From: JAEUHO01 sp046350655
GTDB lineage: Bacteria > Planctomycetota > PLA2 > JAEUHO01
Assembly (NCBI GenBank): GCA_046350655.1
Contig: JAXMAB010000015.1
Span: forward strand, 8,586-72,585
Length of the DNA stretch: 64,000 nt
Direction: 5' to 3'
Below, in pieces: positions 25,897-35,622 of this stretch. Under the pieces are notes generated by a model that made no database searches, had not been told where the DNA came from, and saw nothing but the letters and a program-made list of their open reading frames with translations. The translations under genes were made by a program, and so were the position numbers. How positions within the stretch are numbered: position 1 is the first letter of the stretch; each line of letters starts with the position of its first letter.

Positions 25897-28800
25897 ATGC
25901 CGCTGCGGATCCGCATCGAACACGGCCAGGACGCCGGCAAGACCTACCGGCTGGCGACGCCCGGCGTCTACCGCATCGGCCGCTCGCCGCAGGGTTCGTT
26001 CCAGGTCCTCGACATGAAGGTCAGCAAGGACCACTTCGAGCTGCACCACGACGGCACCGCGACGCAGATCCGCGACCTCGGCAGCAGCCACGGCACGCTC
26101 CTGAACGGCCAGCGGGTGGACGGGGTGCGCCCCATCAACCCGGGCGACGAGATCCGCGTCGGCCTGACGGTGCTGCGGGCGCTCTCCGACGGGCCCGGCG
26201 ACGCCGACGTGAAGCCGGTCGAGCCGCTGCCGACCGGCGCGGCGACGCAGACGACGACCGCGGCGACGGCCGCGAACGGCGGCGCCGCGGCGCCGAAGGC
26301 GGCGGGCGGCAAGCCCGCGGTCAACGACCCGCTCGTGAACACGACGCTGGCCGGGTACCGCATCCTCCAGCGCGTGGGCGCGGGCGGCATGGGCTCGGTG
26401 TACCGCGCCGAGCAGCTCTCGCTGCACCGCGAGGTCGCGCTGAAGGTGCTCGCCGAGAAGCTGGTGAGCGACTCGGCCTTCGTGGACCAGTTCGTCAACG
26501 AGGCCCGCGCGGCGGGCCAGCTGAACCACCCGAACGTCGTGCAGGTCTACGACGTCGGGCACGCCGACGGCCGCCACTACTTCTCGATGGAGTTCATCCA
26601 CGGCGGGTCGCTCGAGGACAAGGTGCCGAAGACGGGCGGCGGCGTGCCGTTCGAGGAGGCGCTCCCGTGGTTCCTCGACGCGGCCAACGCGCTGATCTTC
26701 GCCGAGAAGAAGGGCATCCTCCACCGCGACATCAAGCCCGACAACTTCATGGTCGGACAGGACGGCAGCGTGAAGCTGTGCGACCTGGGCCTCGCGAAGA
26801 AGTCCGAGAGCGCCGACCTCCTGGCGCAGGGCATCATCGGGACGCCGCACTTCATCGCGCCCGAGGCGATCCGCCGCAAGTCCGACGTGGACCGCCGGGC
26901 CGACCTGTACAGCCTCGGCTGCACGTTCTTCCGCATCCTGACCGGCAAGAACCCGTTCCCGGCGCCGAGCGTGAAGGAGATCCTCCTCGCGCACCTGAAC
27001 CAGCCGGTGCCGCGCGTCTCGGCCGCGGTCCCGCAGCTGCCGAAGGAGCTCGACGACGTCATCGCGAAGCTGATGGCGAAGGACCCGGCCGCGCGCTTCG
27101 AGAGCGCGACCGAGCTGTGGGGCGCCCTCGACAAGATCCGCCTGCAGCTCGGCATGGAGGCCCACGGCCTCAACCCGGGCAAGGCCAAGAAGCTCGCGAT
27201 CATGGGCGGCGTGCTCGCGCTCGCGGCCATCGGCGTCGCGGTCTACTTCATCACGAAGCCGCCGCCCCCCAAGGAGGTCGTCTACCAGCCGGGCGAGACG
27301 AAGCTCATCGGCGAGGATCCCGCCAAGGTCCGGGAACTGCGCGCGGACAAGGCGTACAGCGACATCGAGTCCAGCGCGTTGAAGGCGCTCGGACGGCACG
27401 ACGACGGCGAGAACTGGAAGAAGCCGGGCTGGCGCGACGTGACCGCGCAACTGCGCGAGATGGCGAAGGAGTACGAGGGCACGGCGTCCGCGACGAAGGC
27501 GACGGAGTACGCGGCGCAGATCGAGTCGTTCATCACGAAGCGGACCGACTCGAACAAGGCGTACGCGGCCGCGGTCGATCGCGCGGTCGCCGACCTCAAG
27601 AAGTCGGCGAACGAGGCGGTCGCGGCGGCGGAGGGCAAGCGCGACGACCCGCTCGCCGCCGAGGCCGCGCTCGACGAGGGCGCGAAGGCGCTGAAGGCGC
27701 TCTTCGAGAAGAAGTACGAGGACGGCCGCGGACTCGTGGCGAAGGCGGAGTACGAGGGCGAGGTCGCCCGGCTCGACGCGCTCCGGGCGAGCCTCGCGTC
27801 GGCCGTGGAGTCGGCCGGCGAGACCGTCCGCAAGGCGGCCGGCGAGGCCGCGGCGGGCGGCTCCGCGATGGCGCTCGACAAGGCCATCGCGCTCCTCGAC
27901 GCGTTCGTCGCCGCGCACCCGAAGGCCGAGGGGAGCGGCGTCGTCGCCACGGCGTGGAACGCGGCCGCGGCCGCGGTCGCCGGCGACCGCGGCGCCCTCG
28001 ACGTCCAGCGCCGGAAGGCGCTCCGCGCGGACTACCTCGCCGACCGCGGGTCGGCGTTCGAGTACCTCGCGAAGGAAGCGTTCGCGCCGGTCGCCGACGA
28101 CGGCTCCGGCGGCGGCCTGTACCGCCGGTTCCAGTTCGCCGAGGCGGCGGACAAGGCCGCGGCGCGCGCGAAGTCGGCCCGCACGCCGGCATACCAGGGG
28201 CTGTTCGCCCGCTACGAGGCCGAGGCGCGCCTCGCGGGCCGGCTGCCGGGCGCCCTCGCGTCCGGGTTCGCCGCGAAGGGCTTCAAGGACAAGGTCACGG
28301 GCCGCGGCTGGAGCGGGCTCGTGAAGGGCTTCACCGCCGAGGGCGTGCAGGCCTCGGACGGCAAGCTCCACCCCTTCGCCGACGAGGGCCTCGAGTGGTT
28401 CGTCGACCTCTTCTTCGAGAAGGGCGCCGAGCGGTACCCGCTGACCGCGGACGACCAGGAAGGCCTCGCGTACGTCGCGGTGGCCGCCGCGGTCTACGAC
28501 CTCGAGGACGCCGCCGAGAAGTTCGACGTCGCGCTCGCGGCGCTCGACAAGGCCGCGGCCCTCGACGCGTCGCGGGCCGATCGCCTCGCCGCCCGCCGCA
28601 AGGCGATCGAGCAGGAGAAGGCGATCGCCGCCCTCGTCCGCGAGAGCGACGCCCTGGTCCGCGAGGTCGCGAAGAAGCTGAACGACTACGGCGACCTCGA
28701 CCCCACCAAGGGCACGGCCGCGAGCCAGAAGGCCCGCAACGACGTGATCGCCGCGGAGCCCGACCTGCGGGCGAAGCTCGCGACGGCGCGCGCGCGCCTC

Positions 28801-29163
28801 GACGAGGCCGAGCGCGGGTTCCTCACGACGGTCCAGCGCGCGTGGCTCGGCGACACCGTCCCCGCCGGCGCGCAGTACGCCGGCGAGACGCTCCCGACCG
28901 ACGACGCGCCCCCCGCGCCCGCCGCGCGCCCGCCCGCGCCCGCGGCCCCGGCCATGGACGGCGGCACGCCGCCCGCGCCCGCCGGGCCGAAGGACGGCGC
29001 CGCCCCCGGCAACACCACGCCTCCCGGCGACGGCAACCCCTCGGTCAAGGACCAGCCCCCCGCGCCCGGCATGGCCGACGCGCCCGGCACCGCCGGGAGC
29101 GGCGCCGCGCCGGGCATGGCGGAGCCCACGCCGACGGGCCCGCAGCAGCCGCCGGCGAAGTGA
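25897..29163 (+). CDS. FHA-domain / Ser-Thr protein kinase with membrane helix and large C-terminal domain
   Basis: 1088 residues. An N-terminal FHA domain (~20-95: YRIGRSPQGS, SSHGTLLNGQRV) binds phosphothreonine. The kinase domain (~150-420) has GAGGMGSVYRAE, catalytic VALKVL, HRDIKPDN, CDLG in place of the usual DFG, GTPHFIAPE and a conserved RADLYSLG. Note the DFG variant DLG, common in bacterial kinases. A transmembrane helix follows at ~430-450 (LAIMGGVLALAAIGVAVYF). About 500 residues of Ala/Lys/Glu-rich, probably helical sequence lie outside the membrane, then a Pro/Ala/Gly tail (~1000-1088). GAGGAG precedes ATG 25897. Expected to sense an external cue and phosphorylate cytoplasmic targets; no cognate phosphatase is adjacent. 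Confidence 0.88.
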   Translation: MPLRIRIEHGQDAGKTYRLATPGVYRIGRSPQGSFQVLDMKVSKDHFELHHDGTATQIRDLGSSHGTLLNGQRVDGVRPINPGDEIRVGLTVLRALSDGPGDADVKPVEPLPTGAATQTTTAATAANGGAAAPKAAGGKPAVNDPLVNTTLAGYRILQRVGAGGMGSVYRAEQLSLHREVALKVLAEKLVSDSAFVDQFVNEARAAGQLNHPNVVQVYDVGHADGRHYFSMEFIHGGSLEDKVPKTGGGVPFEEALPWFLDAANALIFAEKKGILHRDIKPDNFMVGQDGSVKLCDLGLAKKSESADLLAQGIIGTPHFIAPEAIRRKSDVDRRADLYSLGCTFFRILTGKNPFPAPSVKEILLAHLNQPVPRVSAAVPQLPKELDDVIAKLMAKDPAARFESATELWGALDKIRLQLGMEAHGLNPGKAKKLAIMGGVLALAAIGVAVYFITKPPPPKEVVYQPGETKLIGEDPAKVRELRADKAYSDIESSALKALGRHDDGENWKKPGWRDVTAQLREMAKEYEGTASATKATEYAAQIESFITKRTDSNKAYAAAVDRAVADLKKSANEAVAAAEGKRDDPLAAEAALDEGAKALKALFEKKYEDGRGLVAKAEYEGEVARLDALRASLASAVESAGETVRKAAGEAAAGGSAMALDKAIALLDAFVAAHPKAEGSGVVATAWNAAAAAVAGDRGALDVQRRKALRADYLADRGSAFEYLAKEAFAPVADDGSGGGLYRRFQFAEAADKAAARAKSARTPAYQGLFARYEAEARLAGRLPGALASGFAAKGFKDKVTGRGWSGLVKGFTAEGVQASDGKLHPFADEGLEWFVDLFFEKGAERYPLTADDQEGLAYVAVAAAVYDLEDAAEKFDVALAALDKAAALDASRADRLAARRKAIEQEKAIAALVRESDALVREVAKKLNDYGDLDPTKGTAASQKARNDVIAAEPDLRAKLATARARLDEAERGFLTTVQRAWLGDTVPAGAQYAGETLPTDDAPPAPAARPPAPAAPAMDGGTPPAPAGPKDGAAPGNTTPPGDGNPSVKDQPPAPGMADAPGTAGSGAAPGMAEPTPTGPQQPPAK

Positions 29164-29221
29164 ACCGCGCCGCCGTGGACCGCGGCGCGCCGAGTCGAGG
29201 CACGGGCGCGCGACGACGGCC

Positions 29222-29536
29222 TTGAGCGACCGGCGCTCCGCGAGCGGCGTGCGGTACGAGGCCCGGGACGGCCGCGTCCTCGTGCCCCTGAAGGTCGTGC
29301 CGGGCGCGTCCCGGTCGAAGGTCGTGGGCCCGCTCGGCGACCGGCTGAAGGTCGCCGTGGCCGCGCCGCCCGAACGCGGCGCCGCCAACGCCGAGGTCTG
29401 CCGGGTGCTCGCCGCGGCGCTCGGGGTCCGGCCCGGCGACGTCGCCGTCGTGGCGGGCCACGGGACGCCGCTCAAGGTCGTCGCGGTCCCCGGGTCCGAC
29501 GTCGCGGCGGTCCGTGCCGCGCTCGAAGGCGCGTGA
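29222..29536 (+). CDS. DUF167 (YggU-like) family protein
   Basis: 104 residues from TTG 29222, or 95 from GTG 29249. It matches the small DUF167 family: VPLKVVPGASRSKVVGPLGD, LKVAVAAPPERGAANAEVCR and a C-terminal VVAGHGTPLKVV. The family's role is unknown; it is often near yggS, as here with the FHA-kinase in between. The stop overlaps the next start (GTGA), so translation is coupled to the purN fusion. The preceding 58 bp hold no visible terminator. Confidence 0.82.
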   Translation: MSDRRSASGVRYEARDGRVLVPLKVVPGASRSKVVGPLGDRLKVAVAAPPERGAANAEVCRVLAAALGVRPGDVAVVAGHGTPLKVVAVPGSDVAAVRAALEGA

Positions 29537-31014
29537 ACGTCGCTCCCCTGGCGGAAGATGGCGGCGTGACGCCGATCCGCATCGCCTTCCTCCTCTCGGG
29601 CTCGGGGACGACGCTCGAGAACCTCCTCCGCCACATCGACATGGGCACCGTGCCCGGGCGGGTCGTCGTCGTCCTGTCCGATCGCGCGGGCGTGCGCGGG
29701 CTCGACCGCGCGCGCGCCCGCGGGATCGCCGCGCTCGTCGTCGAGCGCCGCGCCTACCGCGACGGCGCGGCGTTCGACGCCGCGGTCGAGGCCGCGCTCC
29801 GCCCCCACGCCCCGGACCTCGTGGTGATGGGCGGGTTCCTCTCGCTCTGGCGCCTCCCGCCCGAGTGGAAGGGCCGCGTGCTCAACGTGCACCCGAGCCT
29901 CCTCCCCGCGTTCGGCGGCAAGGGCTTCTACGGCGACCGCGTCCACCAGGCCGTCATCGACGCGGGCGTCAAGGTGACCGGCTGCACCGTGCACCTCGTC
30001 GACGACGCGTACGACCAGGGGCCGATCGTCGCGCAGGCCGCCGTCGTCGTCGAGGACGACGACACCGCCGCGACGCTGGGCCACCGCGTCCAGGAGGCCG
30101 AGCGCCGCCTGTTCCCGGCGTGTATCCGCCTCTTCGCCGAGGGCCGCCTCCGCGTCGAGGGCCGCCGCGTGCGCGTGTTGCCCGCGGCCACCGGGCGCGA
30201 GGCGCCGCCCGCGGCCCCCGCCGCCCCGCCGCGCGACGAAGGGAAGCGGTGCGACCGCGTGATGGCCGAGCCGCCGCCGTCGACCGGTCCCGCGGACGCC
30301 GGGTCCTCTGGCAGCGGAGGGCCGCCGCCCGACCCGCTCCGGGCGCGCGTGCGCGCGCTCGCGCAGGACTCGCTGCGCCGCGACGCCCCCACCGCGTGGT
30401 TCGAGACGCTCTACGCCGAGGCCGGCGCCGACGCGACCCGCATCCCCTGGGCCGACCTGGCCCCGAATCCCGACCTCGTCGCGTGGACCGCGAGGCCCGG
30501 CGCGCTCGCGGGCGCGCGGACCGCCGTGGTCGTCGGCTGCGGCCTCGGGCACGACGCCGAGCACCTCGCGCGCCACGGCCTCGACGTCACCGCGTTCGAC
30601 ATCGCCCCCTCGGCGGTCGCGTGGGCCCGCCGCCTGCACCCCGAGAGCCGCGTGCGCTACGAGGTCGGCGACCTGCTCGCGCTGCCCGACCGCTGGCGGG
30701 GCGCGTTCGACGTGGTCGTCGAGGTCTACACGTGGCAGGCGCTGCCGGCCCGCGTGCGGGCCGACGCCGTCGCCGGCACGCGCGCGCTGCTCGCGCCCGG
30801 CGGCCGGCTCTTCGTCTTCACGCGCCTGCGCGACGACGGCCCGTCGGCACCCCCGCTCGACGAGGCCACCGGCGGCCCGCCGTGGCCGCTCGGCCGGGCC
30901 GAGCTGTCCCGCTGGGTCCACGGGCTCGCGCCCGAGGTGCCGTTCGTCGCGACGCCCGACGCGTCCGATCCCACGATCGTGCGCGGCTCCGGCGTCTGGC
31001 GTCGCACGACCTGA
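29533..31014 (+). CDS. phosphoribosylglycinamide formyltransferase fused to a class I methyltransferase
   Basis: 493 residues. Residues ~15-215 are PurN-like: IAFLLSGSGTTLENLL (substrate loop), NVHPSLLPAFGGKGFYG (catalytic Asn-His), and GCTVHLVDDAYDQGPIVAQ with the catalytic Asp. This transfers formyl from 10-formyl-THF to GAR in purine synthesis. After a Pro/Ala linker comes a SAM methyltransferase (~290-490): VVVGCGLGHDAEHLARHG (motif I), VTAFDIAPSAVAWAR, of the thiopurine methyltransferase-like group. This fusion is not one I know. At 30260-30264 the linker contains TGATG, with ATG in frame, the usual stop-start overlap of separate genes, so the fusion may stem from a small indel. Confidence 0.8.
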   Translation: MNVAPLAEDGGVTPIRIAFLLSGSGTTLENLLRHIDMGTVPGRVVVVLSDRAGVRGLDRARARGIAALVVERRAYRDGAAFDAAVEAALRPHAPDLVVMGGFLSLWRLPPEWKGRVLNVHPSLLPAFGGKGFYGDRVHQAVIDAGVKVTGCTVHLVDDAYDQGPIVAQAAVVVEDDDTAATLGHRVQEAERRLFPACIRLFAEGRLRVEGRRVRVLPAATGREAPPAAPAAPPRDEGKRCDRVMAEPPPSTGPADAGSSGSGGPPPDPLRARVRALAQDSLRRDAPTAWFETLYAEAGADATRIPWADLAPNPDLVAWTARPGALAGARTAVVVGCGLGHDAEHLARHGLDVTAFDIAPSAVAWARRLHPESRVRYEVGDLLALPDRWRGAFDVVVEVYTWQALPARVRADAVAGTRALLAPGGRLFVFTRLRDDGPSAPPLDEATGGPPWPLGRAELSRWVHGLAPEVPFVATPDASDPTIVRGSGVWRRTT

Positions 31015-31034
31015 CGGCCGCGGTCGCCGCCCGG

Positions 31035-31176
31035 GGACGCGAGGCCCGCTGCGCGGCGGGCCCAAGGACCTCCGAGGCCCAGAACACCCGAGGCCCAAAA
31101 GCACCCGAGGCCCAAAGCACCCGAGGCCCAAAGCACCCGAGGCCCGGTGACCGTGACGGCCACCGGGCCTCGCGTG
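31035..31176. repeat. cluster of dispersed-motif derivatives including a tandem 16-bp array
   Basis: Begins with GGGGACGCGAGGCCCGC (31033-31049), then about four tandem units of CACCCGAGGCCCAAAG (31084-31140), and ends in an inverted pair CGAGGCCCGGTG (31138-31149) / CACCGGGCCTCG (31161-31172) in the dnaK 3' region. The array units share the GAGGCCC core. The final hairpin could end dnaK transcription, though it has no T-run. Confidence 0.7.
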
Positions 31177-31216
31177 CGTCGCACCGGACCGCGTCAGGCC
31201 GGTCCGGAGCGGCGGG

Positions 31217-33151
<1,935 letters not shown>

Positions 33152-33207
33152 GGGAGGGCTCTTCGCAGGGGGGACGGAGGGGACGGGAGGGACCGACGCC
33201 GAGCGGA

Positions 33208-33226
33208 GCGTGCCGGATCGGCACGC
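33208..33226. terminator. 19-bp hairpin between the NtrC-type gene and dnaK
   Basis: GCGTGCCG (33208-33215) pairs perfectly with CGGCACGC (33219-33226) around GAT. It lies 20 nt after the regulator stop and 57 nt before the dnaK start. It could terminate the first or act as an operator for the second; there is no T-run. Confidence 0.4.
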
Positions 33227-33245
33227 CCCCCTCGGCCGAAATGGC

Positions 33246-34691
33246 CTAGGCGGACGCCCCCGGTTCCGGCGGGTCGTCCTCGTCGGACGGGCCCGAGCCG
33301 GCCGTCGGGCCCGGCGACTCGCCGAGGCCGTAGGCGCGGATCTTCCGGTACAGGGTGCGTTCGCTGATGCCCAGGAGCGTGGCGGCCTGCTCTCGGTTCC
33401 CGCCCACGTCCCGCAGGGTGTTGGTCACGAGGATCCGTTCGATCTCGTCCAACTTGAGGCCTGACAAGGACTTGAGCGGGTCCGGGCGCGTGCCGCCCTC
33501 CCGGGCGTAGACGGGCACCGTCTCGGGGCCGAGCACCGGGTCGCGGCTCATGAGGACCATGGCCTCGACCACGTTGCGCAGCTCCCGGACGTTGCCCGGC
33601 CAGCCGTAGCGGGAAAGCAAATCGAGGGCCTCTCGCGACAGCGTCCGGGCCGGGCGGTTGTGGCGGGTCGCCGCCAGCCCGAGGAAGTGCATCGCGAGGG
33701 CCGGGAGGTCGCTCAGGCGCTCGCGCAGGGGCGGCAGCTCGACCGTGACCACCCGGAGGCGGAAGTAGAGGTCCTCGCGGAACTTCCCCTCGCGGACCAG
33801 CTTGTCGAGGTTGCGGTTCGTCGCGGCGATCAGCCGGACGTTCACCCGGATCGGGTCGTTGCTCCCGACGCGGACCACCTCGCCGGACTCGAGGGCGCGC
33901 AGGAGCTTCGCCTGCGACGCGAGCGGCATGTCGCCGACCTCGTCGAGGAACAGCGTGCCGCCGTGCGCCGCCTCGAAGCGGCCCTTGCGCCGCGCCATGG
34001 CGCCCGTGAACGCGCCGGCCTCGTGGCCGAAGAGCTCGCTCTCGAGCACGCCCTCGGCCAACGCGGCGCAGTTGAGCGGCACGAACGGCCGGTTGCGGCG
34101 CGGGCCCTCGCGGTGGAGCGCCTGCGCGACGAGCTCCTTGCCGGTGCCGGACTCGCCGAGCACCAGGACCGTGGCGTCGGTGTCCCCCACCTGCCGCAGC
34201 ACGTCGAGCACGCGGGCCATGGCGGGCGTCTGCCCGACGATCCCCGGGAACGCGAACGTCTTGTCGAGCGTCGACCGCAGCTCGCGGTTCGTCCGCTCGA
34301 GGGCGATGCGCTCCGCGACCGCCATCACGGTCTGCCGCAGGACCGGGAGGTCGACCGGCTTCTGGAGGAAGTTGAGCGCCCCGGCCGCCATGGCCTGGAC
34401 CGCCCCCTCCACCGTGCCGAACCCGGTCACGACGATGCACTGGGGGGTCGCGCGGTCGCCGCGCAGCTCGCGGCAACGGGCGACGACCTGCATCCCGTCG
34501 AGGTCCTGGAGGCGCAGGTCGGTGACCACGAGGTCCGGGTCGTCGGCCGCCACCCGCCGGAGCCCCTCGGTGCCGGACGTCGCGACCGAGACGCGATGCC
34601 CGCTGCGCGCGAGCCCCTCGGCGACGGCCTTGCCGTGGGCGGCGTCGTCTTCGATGACCAGGATGGAGAGGGCGCGGTCGGGGTCGGCCAT
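33246..34691 (-). CDS. NtrC-family sigma-54-dependent response regulator
   Basis: 481 residues. A receiver domain (~8-125: LVIEDDAAHG, phospho-Asp in VVTDLRLQDLDG, K in FLQKPV) leads to an AAA+ sigma-54 activator domain (~148-385) with Walker A LGESGTGKELVAQALH, the sigma-54 contact loop GAFTGAM, Walker B GTLFLDEVGDM and the R-finger region. A C-terminal Fis-type helix-turn-helix (NREQAATLLGISERTLYRKI) follows. It should activate sigma-54 promoters when phosphorylated, probably by the divergent kinase at 34824. A 17-bp palindrome sits 13 nt upstream of the start. I found no -24/-12 sigma-54 promoter in the window. Confidence 0.94.
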   Translation of the reverse strand: MADPDRALSILVIEDDAAHGKAVAEGLARSGHRVSVATSGTEGLRRVAADDPDLVVTDLRLQDLDGMQVVARCRELRGDRATPQCIVVTGFGTVEGAVQAMAAGALNFLQKPVDLPVLRQTVMAVAERIALERTNRELRSTLDKTFAFPGIVGQTPAMARVLDVLRQVGDTDATVLVLGESGTGKELVAQALHREGPRRNRPFVPLNCAALAEGVLESELFGHEAGAFTGAMARRKGRFEAAHGGTLFLDEVGDMPLASQAKLLRALESGEVVRVGSNDPIRVNVRLIAATNRNLDKLVREGKFREDLYFRLRVVTVELPPLRERLSDLPALAMHFLGLAATRHNRPARTLSREALDLLSRYGWPGNVRELRNVVEAMVLMSRDPVLGPETVPVYAREGGTRPDPLKSLSGLKLDEIERILVTNTLRDVGGNREQAATLLGISERTLYRKIRAYGLGESPGPTAGSGPSDEDDPPEPGASA

Positions 34692-34703
34692 GGATCGTGT
34701 CGA

Positions 34704-34720
34704 GGTGACAGTCTGTCACC
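34704..34720. promoter_or_regulatory. 17-bp perfect palindrome, likely operator of the divergent two-component pair
   Basis: GGTGACAGTCTGTCACC: two 8-nt arms around one base, 12 nt from the regulator start and ~100 nt from the kinase start. Its symmetry and position suit a dimeric DNA-binding protein, plausibly the NtrC-type regulator itself (inference). Confidence 0.55.
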
Positions 34721-34810
34721 ACCCCGACGCAAGTCCCGTTCCGTCAACCCTCTCCGTCGGTGACGCCTTGTCAGCCGGGGGGTGCATCCCCCGGCGAGGC
34801 GTCGGCCGGG

Positions 34811-34816
34811 TATCGT
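34811..34816 (+). promoter_or_regulatory. TATCGT, candidate -10 of the histidine kinase
   Basis: TATCGT ends 7 nt before ATG 34824. There is no ribosome site between. Confidence 0.4.
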
Positions 34817-34823
34817 CGGCGCG

Positions 34824-35570
34824 ATGGCGACCCCGTCCCAGCGCCCGCCGTCCGCCGGCGGGCTCCAGTTCCTCGGCGCGGTCGCCGGCGGCCTCGTCCA
34901 CGAGATCCGCAACCCGCTCTCGACCTTGCGCCTCAACCTCCAGCTGATGGAGGAGGACTGGGAGGGCGCCACCGACCCGGCGGCGGTCCGCAGCCTCGAG
35001 CGGATCCAGACGCTGAAACGCGAGGTCGCCCGCCTCGAGGACATCCTCAACGACTTCCTCCGGTACGCCGGCATCCGCCGGCTCGACCTGGCCGAGGTGG
35101 ACCTCAACCGCGTCCTCGAGGAGACGACGACGTTCTTCGCCCCGGAGTGCGTCCGGGCCCACGTCGACCTCGCCTTCTACCCGGACACCCGCCTGCCCCT
35201 CGTGCGCCTCGACGAGCGGCTGCTCAAGCAGGCGCTGATGAACCTCCTCCTGAACGCCGTCCAGGCCATGGAGGGCCGCCCGAACTCGCAGCTCTTCGTC
35301 CGGACGCGCCTCGAGGGCGACCGGGCCCGCGTGGACGTGATCGACAACGGGCCCGGGATCCCGGTGGAGTTCCGCGACCGCGTCTGGGACGTCTACTTCT
35401 CGTCGAAGAAGGCGGGCACCGGCCTCGGCCTCCCCACCGCCCGCCGCATCGCCGAGGAGCACGGGGGCTCGCTGACCTACGCCACCGAGCTGGGCAAGGG
35501 CACGGACTTCGTGCTCACGCTCCCGTTGCGCGGCCCGCCGGCGGCCGACGCGCCCCCCCAGGATCCGTAG
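34824..35570 (+). CDS. soluble sensor histidine kinase, partner of the NtrC-type regulator
   Basis: 248 residues, with only the transmitter: H-box FLGAVAGGLVHEIRNPLSTL (H26), then the HATPase domain with N-box LLLNAVQAME, G1 VIDNGPGIPVEF and G2 GTGLGLPTARRIAEEHGG. There is no transmembrane or recognisable sensory domain, so it resembles NtrB/AtoS cores stripped of their PAS domain; input may come from a partner protein. It is divergent from the NtrC-type gene across a 132-bp region with the palindrome. It probably phosphorylates that regulator. The start lies right after TATCGT, suggesting a leaderless message. Confidence 0.9.
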   Translation: MATPSQRPPSAGGLQFLGAVAGGLVHEIRNPLSTLRLNLQLMEEDWEGATDPAAVRSLERIQTLKREVARLEDILNDFLRYAGIRRLDLAEVDLNRVLEETTTFFAPECVRAHVDLAFYPDTRLPLVRLDERLLKQALMNLLLNAVQAMEGRPNSQLFVRTRLEGDRARVDVIDNGPGIPVEFRDRVWDVYFSSKKAGTGLGLPTARRIAEEHGGSLTYATELGKGTDFVLTLPLRGPPAADAPPQDP

Positions 35571-35608
35571 GCGCCCGGCGAACGCGGGACGGCGGGGCCG
35601 GTGGCCGG

Positions 35609-35614
35609 TATCGT
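35609..35614 (+). promoter_or_regulatory. TATCGT, candidate -10 of the Sua5-phosphatase gene
   Basis: CGGTATCGT ends 8 nt before ATG 35623. The same hexamer and spacing are seen at the kinase gene 800 bp upstream. Confidence 0.4.
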
Positions 35615-35622
35615 GATCGGCG

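Noticed and set aside
25624..31131. Very long open frame (over 1800 codons) opposite yggS, the FHA-kinase and purN
   Set aside because: It lies antisense to well-supported genes, is Arg/Gly-rich, and has no domain; high GC lengthens antisense frames.
33152..33245. Looked for a CIRCE operator or sigma-32-like promoter before dnaK
   Set aside because: No TTAGCACTC-type inverted repeat or heat-shock promoter was visible; only an unrelated hairpin.
33246..35570. Sigma-54 promoter for the two-component genes
   Set aside because: No TGGCAC-N5-TTGC type element was found near either start.
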